A stretch of DNA of 64,000 bases from Frigoribacterium sp. PhB24 (GCF_003755185.1 NZ_RKIC01000011.1:186001-250000), one strand, 5' to 3'; positions 1 through 11,474 are shown, numbered from the stretch's first letter. Made by a program: numbers and translations. Notes: generated from the sequence alone by a model not told the origin.

Positions 1-406
1 GAGTGAGCTGGTTCGAGGTCACCATCTTGGGGTAGATGGTGCGCACGGCCGGCTGCACCGGGGGCACGCTGAGGCCCGTGACGAAGCCGAGGGCCATGAA
101 CACCGGCACCGAGAAGTCGTACAGGGTGAAGGTGACCATCGTGATCAGGCAGACCACCAGGGTCAAGGTGAGCACCGGGCGCATCGCCCAGCGGCCCATC
201 CAGCGGCTGGTGAGCGGGCCCGAGATCGCCTGGCCGATGCTCGTCGCGGCGAGCACCAGGCCGGCCGCGGCGTACGAGTGGTGGACGTGCTCGACGTGCA
301 GCAGGAACGCGAGCGACAGCATGCCGAACGGAAAGCGCGCGGTCAGCTGGGCCGCGATGATGCGCGAGACGCCAGGCGTCTTCAGCAGGGTCGAATAGGT
401 GCTCAC
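1..406 (-). CDS. MFS transporter, N-terminal part (runs off the window)
   Basis: About 135 codons of a major facilitator superfamily exporter read on the minus strand from a GTG at 406; the rest lies beyond base 1. The translation opens with STYSTLLKTPGVSRIIAAQ, followed by hydrophobic helices (FGMLSLAFLL, AGLVLAATSIGQAI), the loop SGPLTSRWMGRWAMRPVL typical of the MFS cytoplasmic motif between helices 2 and 3, and further helices. There is no clear Shine-Dalgarno; a TAGACT -10 box (complement of 416-421) lies 9 nt upstream, so it may be leaderless. The substrate cannot be told from this fragment. It is divergent from the nrd operon. MFS membership is fairly sure. Confidence 0.75.
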   Translation of the reverse strand, partial: MSTYSTLLKTPGVSRIIAAQLTARFPFGMLSLAFLLHVEHVHHSYAAAGLVLAATSIGQAISGPLTSRWMGRWAMRPVLTLTLVVCLITMVTFTLYDFSVPVFMALGFVTGLSVPPVQPAVRTIYPKMVTSNQLT

Positions 407-501
407 GAGGGGTCAAGTCTACGAGCGCGACCGACCCCCGCGACACGCCGGGGGCCCGAATTGGGTACAGGGGCGTGGAATGTCGGGGGTGGGGAGAAGG
501 A

Positions 502-576
502 TGTGCACAACCCCGCCATAAACGGGGGAGAACCGGCCCCGATCTGTTCACAACCTGTGCATGGGCCTGTGGATAA
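502..576. promoter_or_regulatory. DnaA-box-like cluster upstream of the nrd operon
   Basis: TGTGGATAA at 568-576 is an exact reverse complement of the DnaA box TTATCCACA. TGTGCACAA (502-510) and TGTTCACAA (545-553) are weaker versions, with 1-2 mismatches to the high-GC form TTGTCCACA. The patch is also AT-richer than its surroundings. DnaA control of nrd genes is known in E. coli; control here is inferred. It is not an origin: no dnaA, dnaN or large box array is present. Confidence 0.5.
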
Positions 577-589
577 TTACAGGCGTGTA

Positions 590-639
590 ACACCGCATCT
601 AGTTGTGCCCCCCGGTGTCGGCCACAAGATGTAGTATCG
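590..639 (+). promoter_or_regulatory. Putative NrdR box pair and -10 element of nrdHIEF
   Basis: Two related 18-mers, 590-607 (ACACCGCATCTAGTTGTG) and 622-639 (CCACAAGATGTAGTATCG), share the ATnTAGT core and lie 32 bp apart centre to centre, three helical turns, as expected for paired NrdR boxes upstream of ribonucleotide reductase genes. The second box contains TAGTAT (632-637), a plausible -10 hexamer, so NrdR binding would cover the promoter. The nrdR gene itself is not in the window. Confidence 0.55.
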
Positions 640-722
640 AGGAGTCGCCACGGGCACTACGCCCCGCAGGCTCACGAACCACCGATCCGGCCTCAGGGGC
701 CGGCCAGAACACAGGGGATCCC

Positions 723-956
723 ATGGCCATCACCGTCTACACCAAGCCGTCCTGCGTCCAGTGCACGGCCACCTACCGGGCACTCGACAACAAGGGCATC
801 GAGTACGACGTGCTCGACGTGACCGCCGACGACGCGGCCCTCGAGAAGGTCCGCGCCCTCGGCTACATGCAGGCCCCCGTCGTCATCGCCGACGACGACC
901 ACTGGAGCGGCTTCCGCCCCGACAAGATCGCCGCGCTGGCCGCCAAGGTCGACTAG
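723..956 (+). CDS. nrdH: NrdH glutaredoxin-like redoxin
   Basis: A 77-residue thioredoxin-fold electron donor that reduces the C-terminal cysteines of the class Ib ribonucleotide reductase NrdEF, itself recharged by thioredoxin reductase. The active site CVQC is at residues 11-14 ([11 protein letters not shown]), with the cis-proline region MQAPVV and the NrdH-type tail motif WSGFRPDKI near residues 60-68. Length and motifs are typical. The ATG at 723 is preceded by AGGGGA (712-717); a longer in-frame extension upstream would run through the NrdR-like boxes and is rejected. It is the first gene of nrdHIEF, 94 bp ahead of nrdI. Confidence 0.95.
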   Translation: MAITVYTKPSCVQCTATYRALDNKGIEYDVLDVTADDAALEKVRALGYMQAPVVIADDDHWSGFRPDKIAALAAKVD

Positions 957-1050
957 TCGACCGGGCGCCCCGCGCCCGACCGCTTGCGATCGACCACTTG
1001 GGCCGTGCCCGGGGTCCGGCCCACCACCACGTCGAAGGCGAGGTCTCGTC

Positions 1051-1466
1051 GTGACGAATGAACTCGTCTACTTCTCGAGCGTCTCGGGCAATACCGACCG
1101 CTTCGTCACGAAGCTCGGTCTGCCGGCTCGGCGCATCCCGCTGTTCCCGTCCGAGCCACCGCTCCACGTCCGTGACCCCTACGTCCTCGTCCTGCCGACC
1201 TACGGCGGCGGCGAGGGCCGAGGCGCCGTCCCGAAGCAGGTCATCCGGTTCCTCAACGACGAGGGCAACCGACGCCTCATCCGAGGCGTGATCGCGGCGG
1301 GCAACACCAACTTCGGAGAGGGCTACTGCTTGGCCGGCGACATCGTCGCGGCCAAGTGCGACGTTCCCCTTCTCTACCGTTTCGAAGTCTTCGGAACACC
1401 AGACGACGTACAAGCCGTACACACAGGATTGGAAGAATTTTGGACGCAGCAGTCGATGACCTCGAA

Positions 1467-1470
<4 letters not shown>
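1051..1470 (+). CDS. nrdI: NrdI flavodoxin-like protein
   Basis: A 139-residue flavodoxin-like protein that binds FMN and supplies the oxidant for assembling the dimanganese-tyrosyl radical cofactor of NrdF. The FMN phosphate loop SSVSGNT is at residues 9-15, followed by [17 protein letters not shown] and the glycine-rich [11 protein letters not shown] region characteristic of NrdI. The start is GTG with a modest purine-rich ribosome site (GAAGGCGAGG) upstream. The stop overlaps a GTG that is probably the start of nrdE (GTGA, 1467-1470), implying translational coupling. Confidence 0.93.
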
Positions 1471-4695
<3,225 letters not shown>

Positions 4696-4769
4696 CCAGT
4701 CCGCTGGTCGACCGGTCAGGCAAGAAGAAGTAAGTGCGCCCCGGCCGCAGGGTCGGATCGGTCACGGAC

Positions 4770-4799
4770 GAGCGGTGCTGGTGCGAGCCAGCACCGCTC
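4770..4799 (+). terminator. Rho-independent terminator after nrdF
   Basis: A perfect 12-bp stem (4770-4781 with 4788-4799), a 6-nt loop, and the tail CTTCTTTGTG. It closes the nrdHIEF transcript about 75 nt after the nrdF stop. Confidence 0.85.
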
Positions 4800-4848
4800 C
4801 TTCTTTGTGACGACCAGTGCTGTAAGGGTGGAACGGGGAAGCCGGAAC

Positions 4849-4904
4849 ACCCCCGAACAAGCGCTACACCCCTGGTGCTGCGGGTGTGGCGTTGGTTCGG
4901 GGGT
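4849..4904 (-). terminator. Long imperfect hairpin downstream of the GH35 gene
   Basis: The 23-nt arms 4849-4871 and 4882-4904 differ from perfect complementarity at three positions and enclose a 10-nt loop. The hairpin lies 32 bp beyond the stop of the minus-strand beta-galactosidase and probably terminates it, with the nrdF terminator guarding the other side of this convergent junction. The size is larger than a usual terminator, so a palindromic repeat element is an alternative. Confidence 0.6.
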
Positions 4905-4936
4905 AGTAGCCAGACAAGACGAGCCCGCGCGCGGGG

Positions 4937-6796
4937 CTACTCCTCGAGGTGCCCCAGGTCGGGTTCGGCCACGAACGACACCACGGGCGCACCGGCCGCG
5001 CCCGTCTCGAACACCACGAGGTCGTTGTCGCCCGCGCGAAGCTGCTCACCGGGCACGTAGAGCGTGTGCTGCGGGCCGCGCGTCCAGTAACGGCCGAGGG
5101 CGAAGCCGTTCACGAAGGCGACGCCCTTGCCCCACGAGCGCGTGTCGAGGTACAGGTCGGCCGGTGCGTCGAGCGTCACCGTCGCGTGGGCGAACACCGG
5201 CCCGTCGAGCGACGAGACGGTCGGGGGCATGGGCGCCCCACCGTGTCCCGACCAGGCGTCCTCGTCGGGGGTCGCGAGCGACGAGAGGTGACCCACGAGC
5301 GCCAGCAGGTCGTCCGGCCCGAGCACGCTCGACTCCCACCCGGTCAGCTCGAGGCCGTCGAGCAGCGCCGGGCCGATCAGGCCCTTCGCTTCGCCGATGT
5401 GGCTGCCGTAGTTCACGCGACCCAGATCTTCGACGAGCACCTCGAGCACGTGACCCGGTGGCACCGTGATCGACCGCTCGTGCTGGTCGCGCTGCAGGAC
5501 ACCCACCCGGCGGCCGTCCACCGACACGATCGCCCGGTCGCGCACGCCGCCGAACGACAGGACGCGGGTTTCGGCACCCGCGGGCAGCGCGACCCGGTGC
5601 AGCGTGAACCCGCGGTAGGTGCCGAGCTCGTCCATGCTCGGGACGCCGCCCGTGCGGACCCACCCGGGGTCGGTCGGACCGAGCAGTCGATCGCGGTCGT
5701 ACCCGAGCAGGACTTCGAGCGGGACCGCCAGGTCGAACGTGGTCGTCAACACCGGGGCGGGGCGGCGGCGCTCCGGCACCTCGTCGGGCACCGGGGCGTG
5801 CCGGGCGATGACGTCGCGGAACGCGAAGAACTTGTCCGTCGGCCAGCCGGCCTCGTCGAGCGGGGCGTCGTAGTCGTACGAGGTGACGTGCGAGTGGTAG
5901 GTGCCCTTGTGGTTGGCGCCGTTCGTGAACCCGAAGTTCGTGCCGCCGTGGAACATGTAGACGTTCACCGACGCCCCCGCCGCGAGCAGCTCGTCGAGCT
6001 CGCGCGCGGCGTCGTCGACCGGCGTCGTGTGGTGGTGCTCACCCCAGTGGTCGAACCAGCCGTCCCAGAACTCCGAGCACATGAGCGGCCCGGTCGGTTG
6101 GTGCCGTCGCAGGGTCGTCAGTCGTTCGGTGGCCCGCGAGCCGAAGCTGCCCGTCCTGTGCAGCTCGGGCAGGCTGCCCCGCGCGAGCATCTCGTCGGTC
6201 GGCTGGTCGACCGTGGTCAACGGCACGATCACTCCGGAGGCGCGGGTCAGGTCGACGAGGTGCCTCAGGTACCCGGCGTCGTCACCGTATGCGCCGTACT
6301 CGTTCTCGATCTGCACGATCACGACGGGCCCGCCGTGATCGATCTGCCGGGGGACCACGATCTCGTAGACGGTGCGGAGGAACTCGTCGACCGCCGTGAG
6401 GTACCGTGGCTCGCTGCGTCGCACGCCCACGGCCGGGTCGTCGAACAGCCACCCGGGTAGTCCTCCGCCGTCCCACTCGGCGCAGATGTAGGGGCCCGGG
6501 CGGACGATCGCGTGCATGCCCTCGGCGGCCACCAGGTCGAGGAAGCGGCCGAGGTCGAGCCCGGCGCCCGTGTCGAAGGTGCCGCGACGGGGCGAATGGG
6601 CGTTCCAGGCGACGTAGGTCTCGATGGTGTTGAGGCCCATCAGCCGGGCCTTGTGGATGCGGTCGGCCCACTGGTCGGGGTGCACCCGGAAGTAGTGCAG
6701 CGCGCCGGCGATCACGCGGTGCGGGCGTCCGTCGAGTTCGAAGTCCTTCGGGCCGACGACGAAACGGGTACTGGAGGGAGCTGTGTCGTGGGGCAT
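4937..6796 (-). CDS. GH35 beta-galactosidase
   Basis: A 619-residue glycoside hydrolase family 35 enzyme releasing terminal beta-galactose from oligo- or polysaccharides. The family signature GPYICAEWDGGGLPGWL (about 101-117) is present; the acid/base is E166 in QIENEYG and the nucleophile E242 in CSEFWDGWFDHWG. C-terminal jelly-roll regions carry SWGKGVAFVNGFALGRYW. No signal peptide is evident, so it is probably cytoplasmic. ATG 6796 (MPHDTAPSST) fits the family N-terminus; the longer open frame upstream reads through kynureninase and is spurious. It follows kynU by 32 bp on the same strand. A variant copy of the genomic repeat (CGGAGGCGCGGG) lies in the gene near 6236. Confidence 0.92.
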   Translation of the reverse strand: MPHDTAPSSTRFVVGPKDFELDGRPHRVIAGALHYFRVHPDQWADRIHKARLMGLNTIETYVAWNAHSPRRGTFDTGAGLDLGRFLDLVAAEGMHAIVRPGPYICAEWDGGGLPGWLFDDPAVGVRRSEPRYLTAVDEFLRTVYEIVVPRQIDHGGPVVIVQIENEYGAYGDDAGYLRHLVDLTRASGVIVPLTTVDQPTDEMLARGSLPELHRTGSFGSRATERLTTLRRHQPTGPLMCSEFWDGWFDHWGEHHHTTPVDDAARELDELLAAGASVNVYMFHGGTNFGFTNGANHKGTYHSHVTSYDYDAPLDEAGWPTDKFFAFRDVIARHAPVPDEVPERRRPAPVLTTTFDLAVPLEVLLGYDRDRLLGPTDPGWVRTGGVPSMDELGTYRGFTLHRVALPAGAETRVLSFGGVRDRAIVSVDGRRVGVLQRDQHERSITVPPGHVLEVLVEDLGRVNYGSHIGEAKGLIGPALLDGLELTGWESSVLGPDDLLALVGHLSSLATPDEDAWSGHGGAPMPPTVSSLDGPVFAHATVTLDAPADLYLDTRSWGKGVAFVNGFALGRYWTRGPQHTLYVPGEQLRAGDNDLVVFETGAAGAPVVSFVAEPDLGHLEE

Positions 6797-6828
6797 GGGG
6801 CCTCTCGGGTCGGGTCGGGGGTGCGTAC

Positions 6829-8091
6829 TCAGCCGTCGAGCAGCGCCGCCCGGATCGCGGCGATGCCGACGCGCACCTCGGCGAACGAGGTGCTGAGCGG
6901 CGACAGCCCGATGCGTAGGGCGTCCGGGTTGCGGAAGTCGGGCACGACACCGGCGTCCCAGAGCCGGGCGACGATCGCGCGGAACGACTCGTGCGTGATC
7001 GTGACGTGGCTGCCGCGTTCCGCCGCGAGCCGCGGCGTCGCGACGGTCACGCCGAGCGGGACGAGCCAGGCGTCGACGAGATCGAAGGCGTAGTCGGTCA
7101 GGGCGAGCGACTTCGACCGGATCGCGTCGATGCCGGCCTCGTCGATCAGGTCGAGCATGTCGTGCATCGCGAGCATGCCGAGCACCGGGGGAGTCCCGCT
7201 GATGAACCGCCGGATGCCTGACGCCGGCTGGTACCCGTCGGCCATCGCGAACACGTCGGCCGCGCCCATCCAGCCCTGGATCGGCTGGTCGAGCTCGGGC
7301 AGCAGAGAGGCGCGGACGTAGACGAAGGCGGGAGCGCCCGGGCCGCCGTTGAGGTACTTGTACGTGCAGCCGACGGCGAGGTCGACGCCCCACTCGTCGA
7401 GCCGCATCGGCACGACGCCGACACTGTGGCAGAGGTCGGCCAGCACGAGACCGCCGGCCTCGTGCACGAGCGCCGTGATCGCGGGCAGGTCGACCAGCCA
7501 CCCCGATCGGTAGGACACGTGGTTCACCAGCAGCAGCGCCGTGTCGGGCCCCACGACGTCGCGCACCTGCGACACGGTCACGCCGGTGGCCTTGTCGACG
7601 GTGATCCAGCGGATGGTGGCCCCGTGCTCGCGCGCGATGCCCTCGACGACGAAGCGGTCGGTCGGGAACTGGTCGTCGTCGATGACGATCTCGTGGCGGT
7701 CCGGGCGGGCGCGCAACGCCGCCCGGATCGCCTTGTAGAGCAGCACGGTGGTCGAGTCGGCGACGACCGTCTGACCCGGGGCGGCCCCGAGGCAGGCCGC
7801 GGCGATGCGGTCGCCGAGCTCGGTCGGCAGGGACATCCAGCTCTCGTCCCACGAGCGGATCAGGCGCGTGCCCCACGCGCCCTCGACGAACTCGGACAGT
7901 CGCGACAGCGTGGCGCCCACGGGCCGCCCGAGGGAGTTGCCGTCGAGGTACGAGACCACGTCGACGGCCGGCACGAACCGGTCGACGAACGACGCCAGCG
8001 GGTCGGCGGCGTCGAGCGGCCCGGCGGGATGCGCCGAGGCCTGCTCGTCGGGGTCGGTGGCGTCGACGGGGTAGGCGAGCGGATCGGTCAT
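6829..8091 (-). CDS. kynU: Kynureninase
   Basis: A 420-residue PLP-dependent hydrolase that cleaves kynurenine to anthranilate and alanine (or 3-hydroxykynurenine to 3-hydroxyanthranilate) in tryptophan breakdown. Family landmarks: YLDGNSLGR (48-56), IDDDQFPTDR (137-146), NHVSYRSG (190-197), D219 and H222 in LADLCHSVG, and the PLP lysine K245 in GCTYKYLNGG. C-terminal GTPPVLGM is also typical. The start ATG overlaps the stop of the upstream amidohydrolase by 4 nt, so the two are co-translated. No kynA or kynB is in the window. Confidence 0.93.
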   Translation of the reverse strand: MTDPLAYPVDATDPDEQASAHPAGPLDAADPLASFVDRFVPAVDVVSYLDGNSLGRPVGATLSRLSEFVEGAWGTRLIRSWDESWMSLPTELGDRIAAACLGAAPGQTVVADSTTVLLYKAIRAALRARPDRHEIVIDDDQFPTDRFVVEGIAREHGATIRWITVDKATGVTVSQVRDVVGPDTALLLVNHVSYRSGWLVDLPAITALVHEAGGLVLADLCHSVGVVPMRLDEWGVDLAVGCTYKYLNGGPGAPAFVYVRASLLPELDQPIQGWMGAADVFAMADGYQPASGIRRFISGTPPVLGMLAMHDMLDLIDEAGIDAIRSKSLALTDYAFDLVDAWLVPLGVTVATPRLAAERGSHVTITHESFRAIVARLWDAGVVPDFRNPDALRIGLSPLSTSFAEVRVGIAAIRAALLDG

Positions 8092-9257
8092 CTGGTCTTC
8101 TCCTCGAGGGCGACGGCGAGCAGCTCGTCGGCGGTCAGTGCTGTCGCGCGGGCGAGCCAGGCCGCCCGTTCGTCGGAGGACGCGGAGGCGCGGGGCGCGT
8201 CCGCGATCCAGGTCACGCGGGTGAAGGGCAGCCGCGCACCGTCGGCCGGCTCGGCGACGTCGGGCGCGAGGGCGTCGAGCAGCCCCGCCAGCCCGAGGCC
8301 GGCCCGACCCAGCGCGCGCAGCTCGCGCTCGTTCACCCCGAGCGGTAGGTCGCCGTTGCCGAGGTCGGTGCCGTAGAGCACCCGGCCACCGGCGGCACGG
8401 AACCGCGAGAGGTTGTCGACGGCCGTCAGGAATGCGGACCGACCTTGGCCCTCGGTCGCAGGCTCCCTCGGCGCTGGGGTCGCGGGTCGCTTCGCGACCC
8501 CCTGAGCTCCACCGCGCCCGTGGATGTCGAGCGTGCTCACCCACGTCGTCGACGCGGCCAGCCGGGCGATCAGGTCGTCGTCGAGCCGTTCGCTGAAGGG
8601 GGTGTGCGCGAACCGGTCGACACCGGCGTCGGCCGCGCGCGCGGCCTGGCCGACCCCCTGGGCGTGCGCGACGACGGGCAGGTCGAGCCCGTGTGCCGCG
8701 TCGACCACGGCCCGCAACGTCGCGTCGTCGAGCACGGGCCCGGCGTCGGTGTTCAGGGTGACCTTGACGACCGATGCGCCGAGGGCGTGCTGCTGTTCGA
8801 CGAGCCGGGCCGCTCGGCGCAGCCGGGTCGAGGCGCGCAGGCCGCCGACCGCGAGGGAGGCGCGGGGCGGCGCCCAGCCCGACCGGCTCGGGTAGCCGCC
8901 CGGCGCCGTGATCAGGCCGCCGGCGACGGATACCTCCGGCCACCCGTCACGGCCCGACCGACCGAGCCAACCGCGGGCCACCGCGGGGTCCCAGCCGAGG
9001 TCGACGACGCGCGAGATACCGCCGACCGGCAGGCGTGCCGCGTCGATCAGCCCGAGGTGGACGTGCGAGTCGGTGAAGGGCGCGAGCACGGTGCCCGGTA
9101 CGTGCGGCAGTCCGGCCCCGGCCGGGGTGTCGGCGTCGTGCGCGTCGGCCGGCCCGGCGAAGACGACGCCGTGGGAGTCGAGCCGCAACACGCTGCGACC
9201 GGACCACCGGCCCGACCAGGCGTGGTCGACCGTGACGAGCCGCGCCTCCTGATCCAT
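8088..9257 (-). CDS. Metal-dependent amidohydrolase
   Basis: A 389-residue amidohydrolase-superfamily protein. The metal-binding HxH is in FTDSHVHLG, a candidate carbamylated lysine in SVVKVTLN, further metal histidines in VVAHAQGVG and RFAHTPF, and the catalytic aspartate in YGTDLGNGD. The 4-nt overlap with kynU suggests a linked role in kynurenine/tryptophan catabolism, perhaps hydrolysis of an N-formyl or related amide; that is inference. A TAGGGT -10 box (complement of 9265-9270) 7 nt before the ATG suggests a leaderless transcript. The linker around residues 250-267 (AQGVAKRPATPAPREP) is low-complexity and coded by a DNA palindrome at 8476-8501. Codons 3-6 contain one copy of the genomic repeat. 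Confidence 0.8.
   Translation of the reverse strand: MDQEARLVTVDHAWSGRWSGRSVLRLDSHGVVFAGPADAHDADTPAGAGLPHVPGTVLAPFTDSHVHLGLIDAARLPVGGISRVVDLGWDPAVARGWLGRSGRDGWPEVSVAGGLITAPGGYPSRSGWAPPRASLAVGGLRASTRLRRAARLVEQQHALGASVVKVTLNTDAGPVLDDATLRAVVDAAHGLDLPVVAHAQGVGQAARAADAGVDRFAHTPFSERLDDDLIARLAASTTWVSTLDIHGRGGAQGVAKRPATPAPREPATEGQGRSAFLTAVDNLSRFRAAGGRVLYGTDLGNGDLPLGVNERELRALGRAGLGLAGLLDALAPDVAEPADGARLPFTRVTWIADAPRASASSDERAAWLARATALTADELLAVALEEKTR
8476..8501. repeat. Perfect palindrome inside the amidohydrolase gene
   Basis: Arms 8476-8484 (GGGGTCGCG) and 8493-8501 are perfectly complementary with an 8-nt loop; a tighter nested hairpin GGGTCGC-TTC-GCGACCC (8484-8490 with 8494-8500) shares the site. 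It codes for a low-complexity linker, which suggests a small inserted palindromic unit tolerated by the protein. Confidence 0.5.
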
Positions 9258-9296
9258 GACCCCGACCCTATTCGTGCGTGCTGCCGGAGCCCTGCA

Positions 9297-9330
9297 GGCC
9301 CGCCCGCGTCCGGGGACGACGAGGCGGGCC
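9297..9330 (-). terminator. Possible terminator after the methyltransferase
   Basis: An 8-bp stem (9297-9304 with 9323-9330) with an 18-nt loop lies between the methyltransferase stop (9364) and the amidohydrolase start. There is no T-tract, so support is moderate. A copy of the AGGAGGCGCG word (9352-9361) directly abuts the methyltransferase stop codon. Confidence 0.4.
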
Positions 9331-9363
9331 CGCGGCCCGGGGGAGGAACCGAGGAGGCGCGAC

Positions 9364-10179
9364 CTAGCCGGGCAGGACGACTCGCGAGCAGCGCGCGACG
9401 TAGGGCAGACGGATCAGGTCGACCCCGCGGGTGTCCGGGTGCGTGTCGAGCAGCCGCTCGACGTCGCCCAGCAGCGCCGCGCGGTCGTCGGGCGTGAGCG
9501 TGATGACGTAGCTGCGCGACGCGATCATCGCGAGGAACTCGTCCCGCCCCAGCTCGTGCGTCCACGCGACGTCGTGTCGCTCGACGACGCCGAACGGCGC
9601 ACCCACGACGGGTGCGTCCGACCCCATGTCGCGCTCGCGCGGCTGATGCATCACCCGGCTGAGCTCGGCCACCCACGGCGCCGACTCGTCGCGGATGTTC
9701 CAGATCAGGCCGAGGGTGCCGCCGGGCCGCAGCACGCGGGCGATCTCGGGTACGGCGCGGTCGGGGTCGACCCAGTGCCACGCCTGCGCGACGAGGACGG
9801 CGTCGACCGAGTCGTCGCCGAGGGGGATGCTCTCGGCGGACCCCGCGACCGACGTCGCCCCGGGGACGACCTGCTCGAGGGTGGTGCGCATGCCGGGCGA
9901 GGGTTCGACGGCCGTGACCGACGGAGCGCGGTCGAGCAGCAGGCGGGTGAGCTTGCCCGTACCGGCGCCCAGGTCGACCACGTGACAGGCGCCCTCGGGC
10001 AGCAGCCAGTCGACGGCTTCGAGGGGATACGACGGGCGCCCCCTCTCGTAGACGTCGGCGGCCAGCCCGAACGAGGCGGCGAGGTCGGAATCGGGACGTG
10101 CGGGGTCGAAGCCGTGGGCGGTCGGGTCGAACCCCTCGTGGGTCGGATGATGTGTCACCGGAGCACTGTCGCACGTCAC
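9364..10179 (-). CDS. Class I SAM-dependent methyltransferase
   Basis: A 271-residue methyltransferase of the small-molecule type. The SAM-binding motif I is VVDLGAGTGKLTRLL (about 68-82), motif II VTAVEPSPGM, the post-motif region GSAESIPLGDDSVDAVLVAQ, followed by AWHWVDPDRA and LRPGGTLGLIWN, a pattern shared with methyltransferase type 11 proteins. The substrate cannot be inferred. The start may be the ATG at 10179 or a GTG eight codons in (THHPTHEGF). It is divergent from the FMN reductase (51 bp apart) and probably transcribed apart from the amidohydrolase behind it. Confidence 0.8.
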   Translation of the reverse strand: MTCDSAPVTHHPTHEGFDPTAHGFDPARPDSDLAASFGLAADVYERGRPSYPLEAVDWLLPEGACHVVDLGAGTGKLTRLLLDRAPSVTAVEPSPGMRTTLEQVVPGATSVAGSAESIPLGDDSVDAVLVAQAWHWVDPDRAVPEIARVLRPGGTLGLIWNIRDESAPWVAELSRVMHQPRERDMGSDAPVVGAPFGVVERHDVAWTHELGRDEFLAMIASRSYVITLTPDDRAALLGDVERLLDTHPDTRGVDLIRLPYVARCSRVVLPG

Positions 10180-10230
10180 GGTGCGTCACACACCCCGTGT
10201 TACGTCCGTCTCGGGCGCAGCATGGACGGG

Positions 10231-10947
10231 ATGACTTCTTCGCTGCCTCCGACCTCCTCGACCGCGCGACCGGTCCGGCCCCTGCGGGTCGTCGCCGTGT
10301 CGGGCACCCTCAGCACGCCGTCCAAGACCGATGCCCTCGTGCACGAGATCGTGACGGCGCTGGGCGACGTCCTGCCCGTCGAGGCGCACGTCATCCGGGT
10401 CAGCGAACTCGGCCCGCTCCTCGCCGGCGCGCTCACCCGGGACCAGCTCGACGAGCGGGTCGAGCGCGAACTGGTCGCGATCGAGACCGCCGACCTGCTG
10501 ATCGCCGCCTCGCCCGTGTACCGCGCCTCCTTCACCGGGCTCTTCAAGCACCTGTTCGACTTCGTCGAGCAGTACGCGCTCGTCGACGTGCCCGTGCTGC
10601 TCGCCGCGACGGGTGGCAGCGAACGGCACGCGCTGATCATCGAGCACTCGCTGCGACCGCTGTTCGGGTTCTTCCAGGCCCTGACGCTGCCGCTCGGCGT
10701 GTACGCGCACACGACCGACTTCACGGCGACCGGAGGCGCGGAGAAGTACGCGGTCACGGCGCCCCTGCTGCAGGAGCGCATCCGCCACGCGATCCAGCGC
10801 GGCCTGCCCCTGATCCGGTCGAGCATCGCCGAGAAGGAGCGCATCGAGCGGAGCCTGGACGACGGGGGAGCGGACGACCACCTGTCGATGGGCGACCTGC
10901 GCGCGAGCGGGCTCGACGTCTCGACCCCGACGCGACTGTTCAGCTGA
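10231..10947 (+). CDS. NAD(P)H-dependent FMN reductase
   Basis: A 238-residue flavodoxin-fold FMN reductase of the SsuE/MsuE group that supplies reduced FMN to two-component monooxygenases. The flavin-binding start is RVVAVSGTLSTPSKTD; then AASPVYRASFTGLFKHLFDFV, the usual dimer/flavin region, and LLAATGGSERHALIIEHSLRPLF. The C-terminal tail is longer than in SsuE and fits the actinobacterial FMN reductases paired with luciferase-like monooxygenases, but no such partner is nearby. The start is ambiguous between ATG 10231 and ATG 10222; neither has a good Shine-Dalgarno. One exact repeat copy (10522-10531) encodes the Arg-Ala-Ser of YRASF. Confidence 0.85.
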   Translation: MTSSLPPTSSTARPVRPLRVVAVSGTLSTPSKTDALVHEIVTALGDVLPVEAHVIRVSELGPLLAGALTRDQLDERVERELVAIETADLLIAASPVYRASFTGLFKHLFDFVEQYALVDVPVLLAATGGSERHALIIEHSLRPLFGFFQALTLPLGVYAHTTDFTATGGAEKYAVTAPLLQERIRHAIQRGLPLIRSSIAEKERIERSLDDGGADDHLSMGDLRASGLDVSTPTRLFS

Positions 10948-11003
10948 GGCGCGACCCGAAGGCGGGGCAGCCGCTCAGGATGCCCACGGGTATCGTGGTC
11001 GTC

Positions 11004-11408
11004 GTGACTCTCGACCCGACGCACCGTGACCCGTCCGTCGCGCACGCCGGCATCCGCGACAGCGAGGCTCAGCGTCGGCTCGGCCTGTTGCCGTCCGGGG
11101 TGCTGCCGGGACGAGCCGCCCGGTGGGTGGCCGACGGCGTCGACGACCCGTCGGTGCGCGCGCTCGCCGAGGCGCTGACCACCACCGACGACGACCGCGA
11201 GGCGTTGCTCGCCCGGGCCGCCGCCGACCTCGGCCTCGGCTTCGACTCGGTGCGTGAGGCGCGCGCCCACCACGGCCAGCGGGTCGTCGAGTCGATGACC
11301 GCCTCGTCGGCTCCGAACGACGCCCTGGGCTTCTCGAACAGCTTCACCGACACCATCGAGGAGTCGGTGCGCGACAGCATCGCTCGTCTCTTCAAGCCCC
11401 GGCGCTGA
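11004..11408 (+). CDS. Hypothetical actinobacterial protein
   Basis: A 134-residue protein without a family I recognise. It is charged and helical-looking, with segments RDSEAQRRLGLLPSG, ARWVADGVDDPSVRAL and TIEESVRDSIARLF; there is no signal peptide, membrane segment or cysteine. GTG 11004 is preferred because a TATCGT -10 box (10991-10996) ends 7 nt before it, fitting a leaderless mRNA; ATG 10980 would place the start upstream of that box. Codon use looks normal for the window. It stands alone between the FMN reductase and a convergent terminator. Its function is unknown. Confidence 0.6.
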   Translation: MTLDPTHRDPSVAHAGIRDSEAQRRLGLLPSGVLPGRAARWVADGVDDPSVRALAEALTTTDDDREALLARAAADLGLGFDSVREARAHHGQRVVESMTASSAPNDALGFSNSFTDTIEESVRDSIARLFKPRR

Positions 11409-11419
11409 GCCCGCACGCA

Positions 11420-11457
11420 GGAGGCGCGGTACCGGTCGACACCGGCACCGCGCCTCC
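11420..11457. terminator. Bidirectional terminator built from the repeat word
   Basis: The 11-nt arms 11420-11430 (GGAGGCGCGGT) and 11447-11457 pair perfectly, and the inner segment pairs further around CGAC. It lies between convergent genes ending at 11408 and 11475 and would serve both. Each arm is a copy or one-base variant of the genome word AGGAGGCGCGG, in inverted orientation. Confidence 0.75.
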
Positions 11458-11474
11458 CGAAGGTCGCCCGTGGG

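Noticed and set aside
502-576. Replication origin at the DnaA-box-like cluster
   Set aside because: Only one perfect box, no dnaA-dnaN-recF genes and no AT-rich unwinding region; a regulatory role is more likely.
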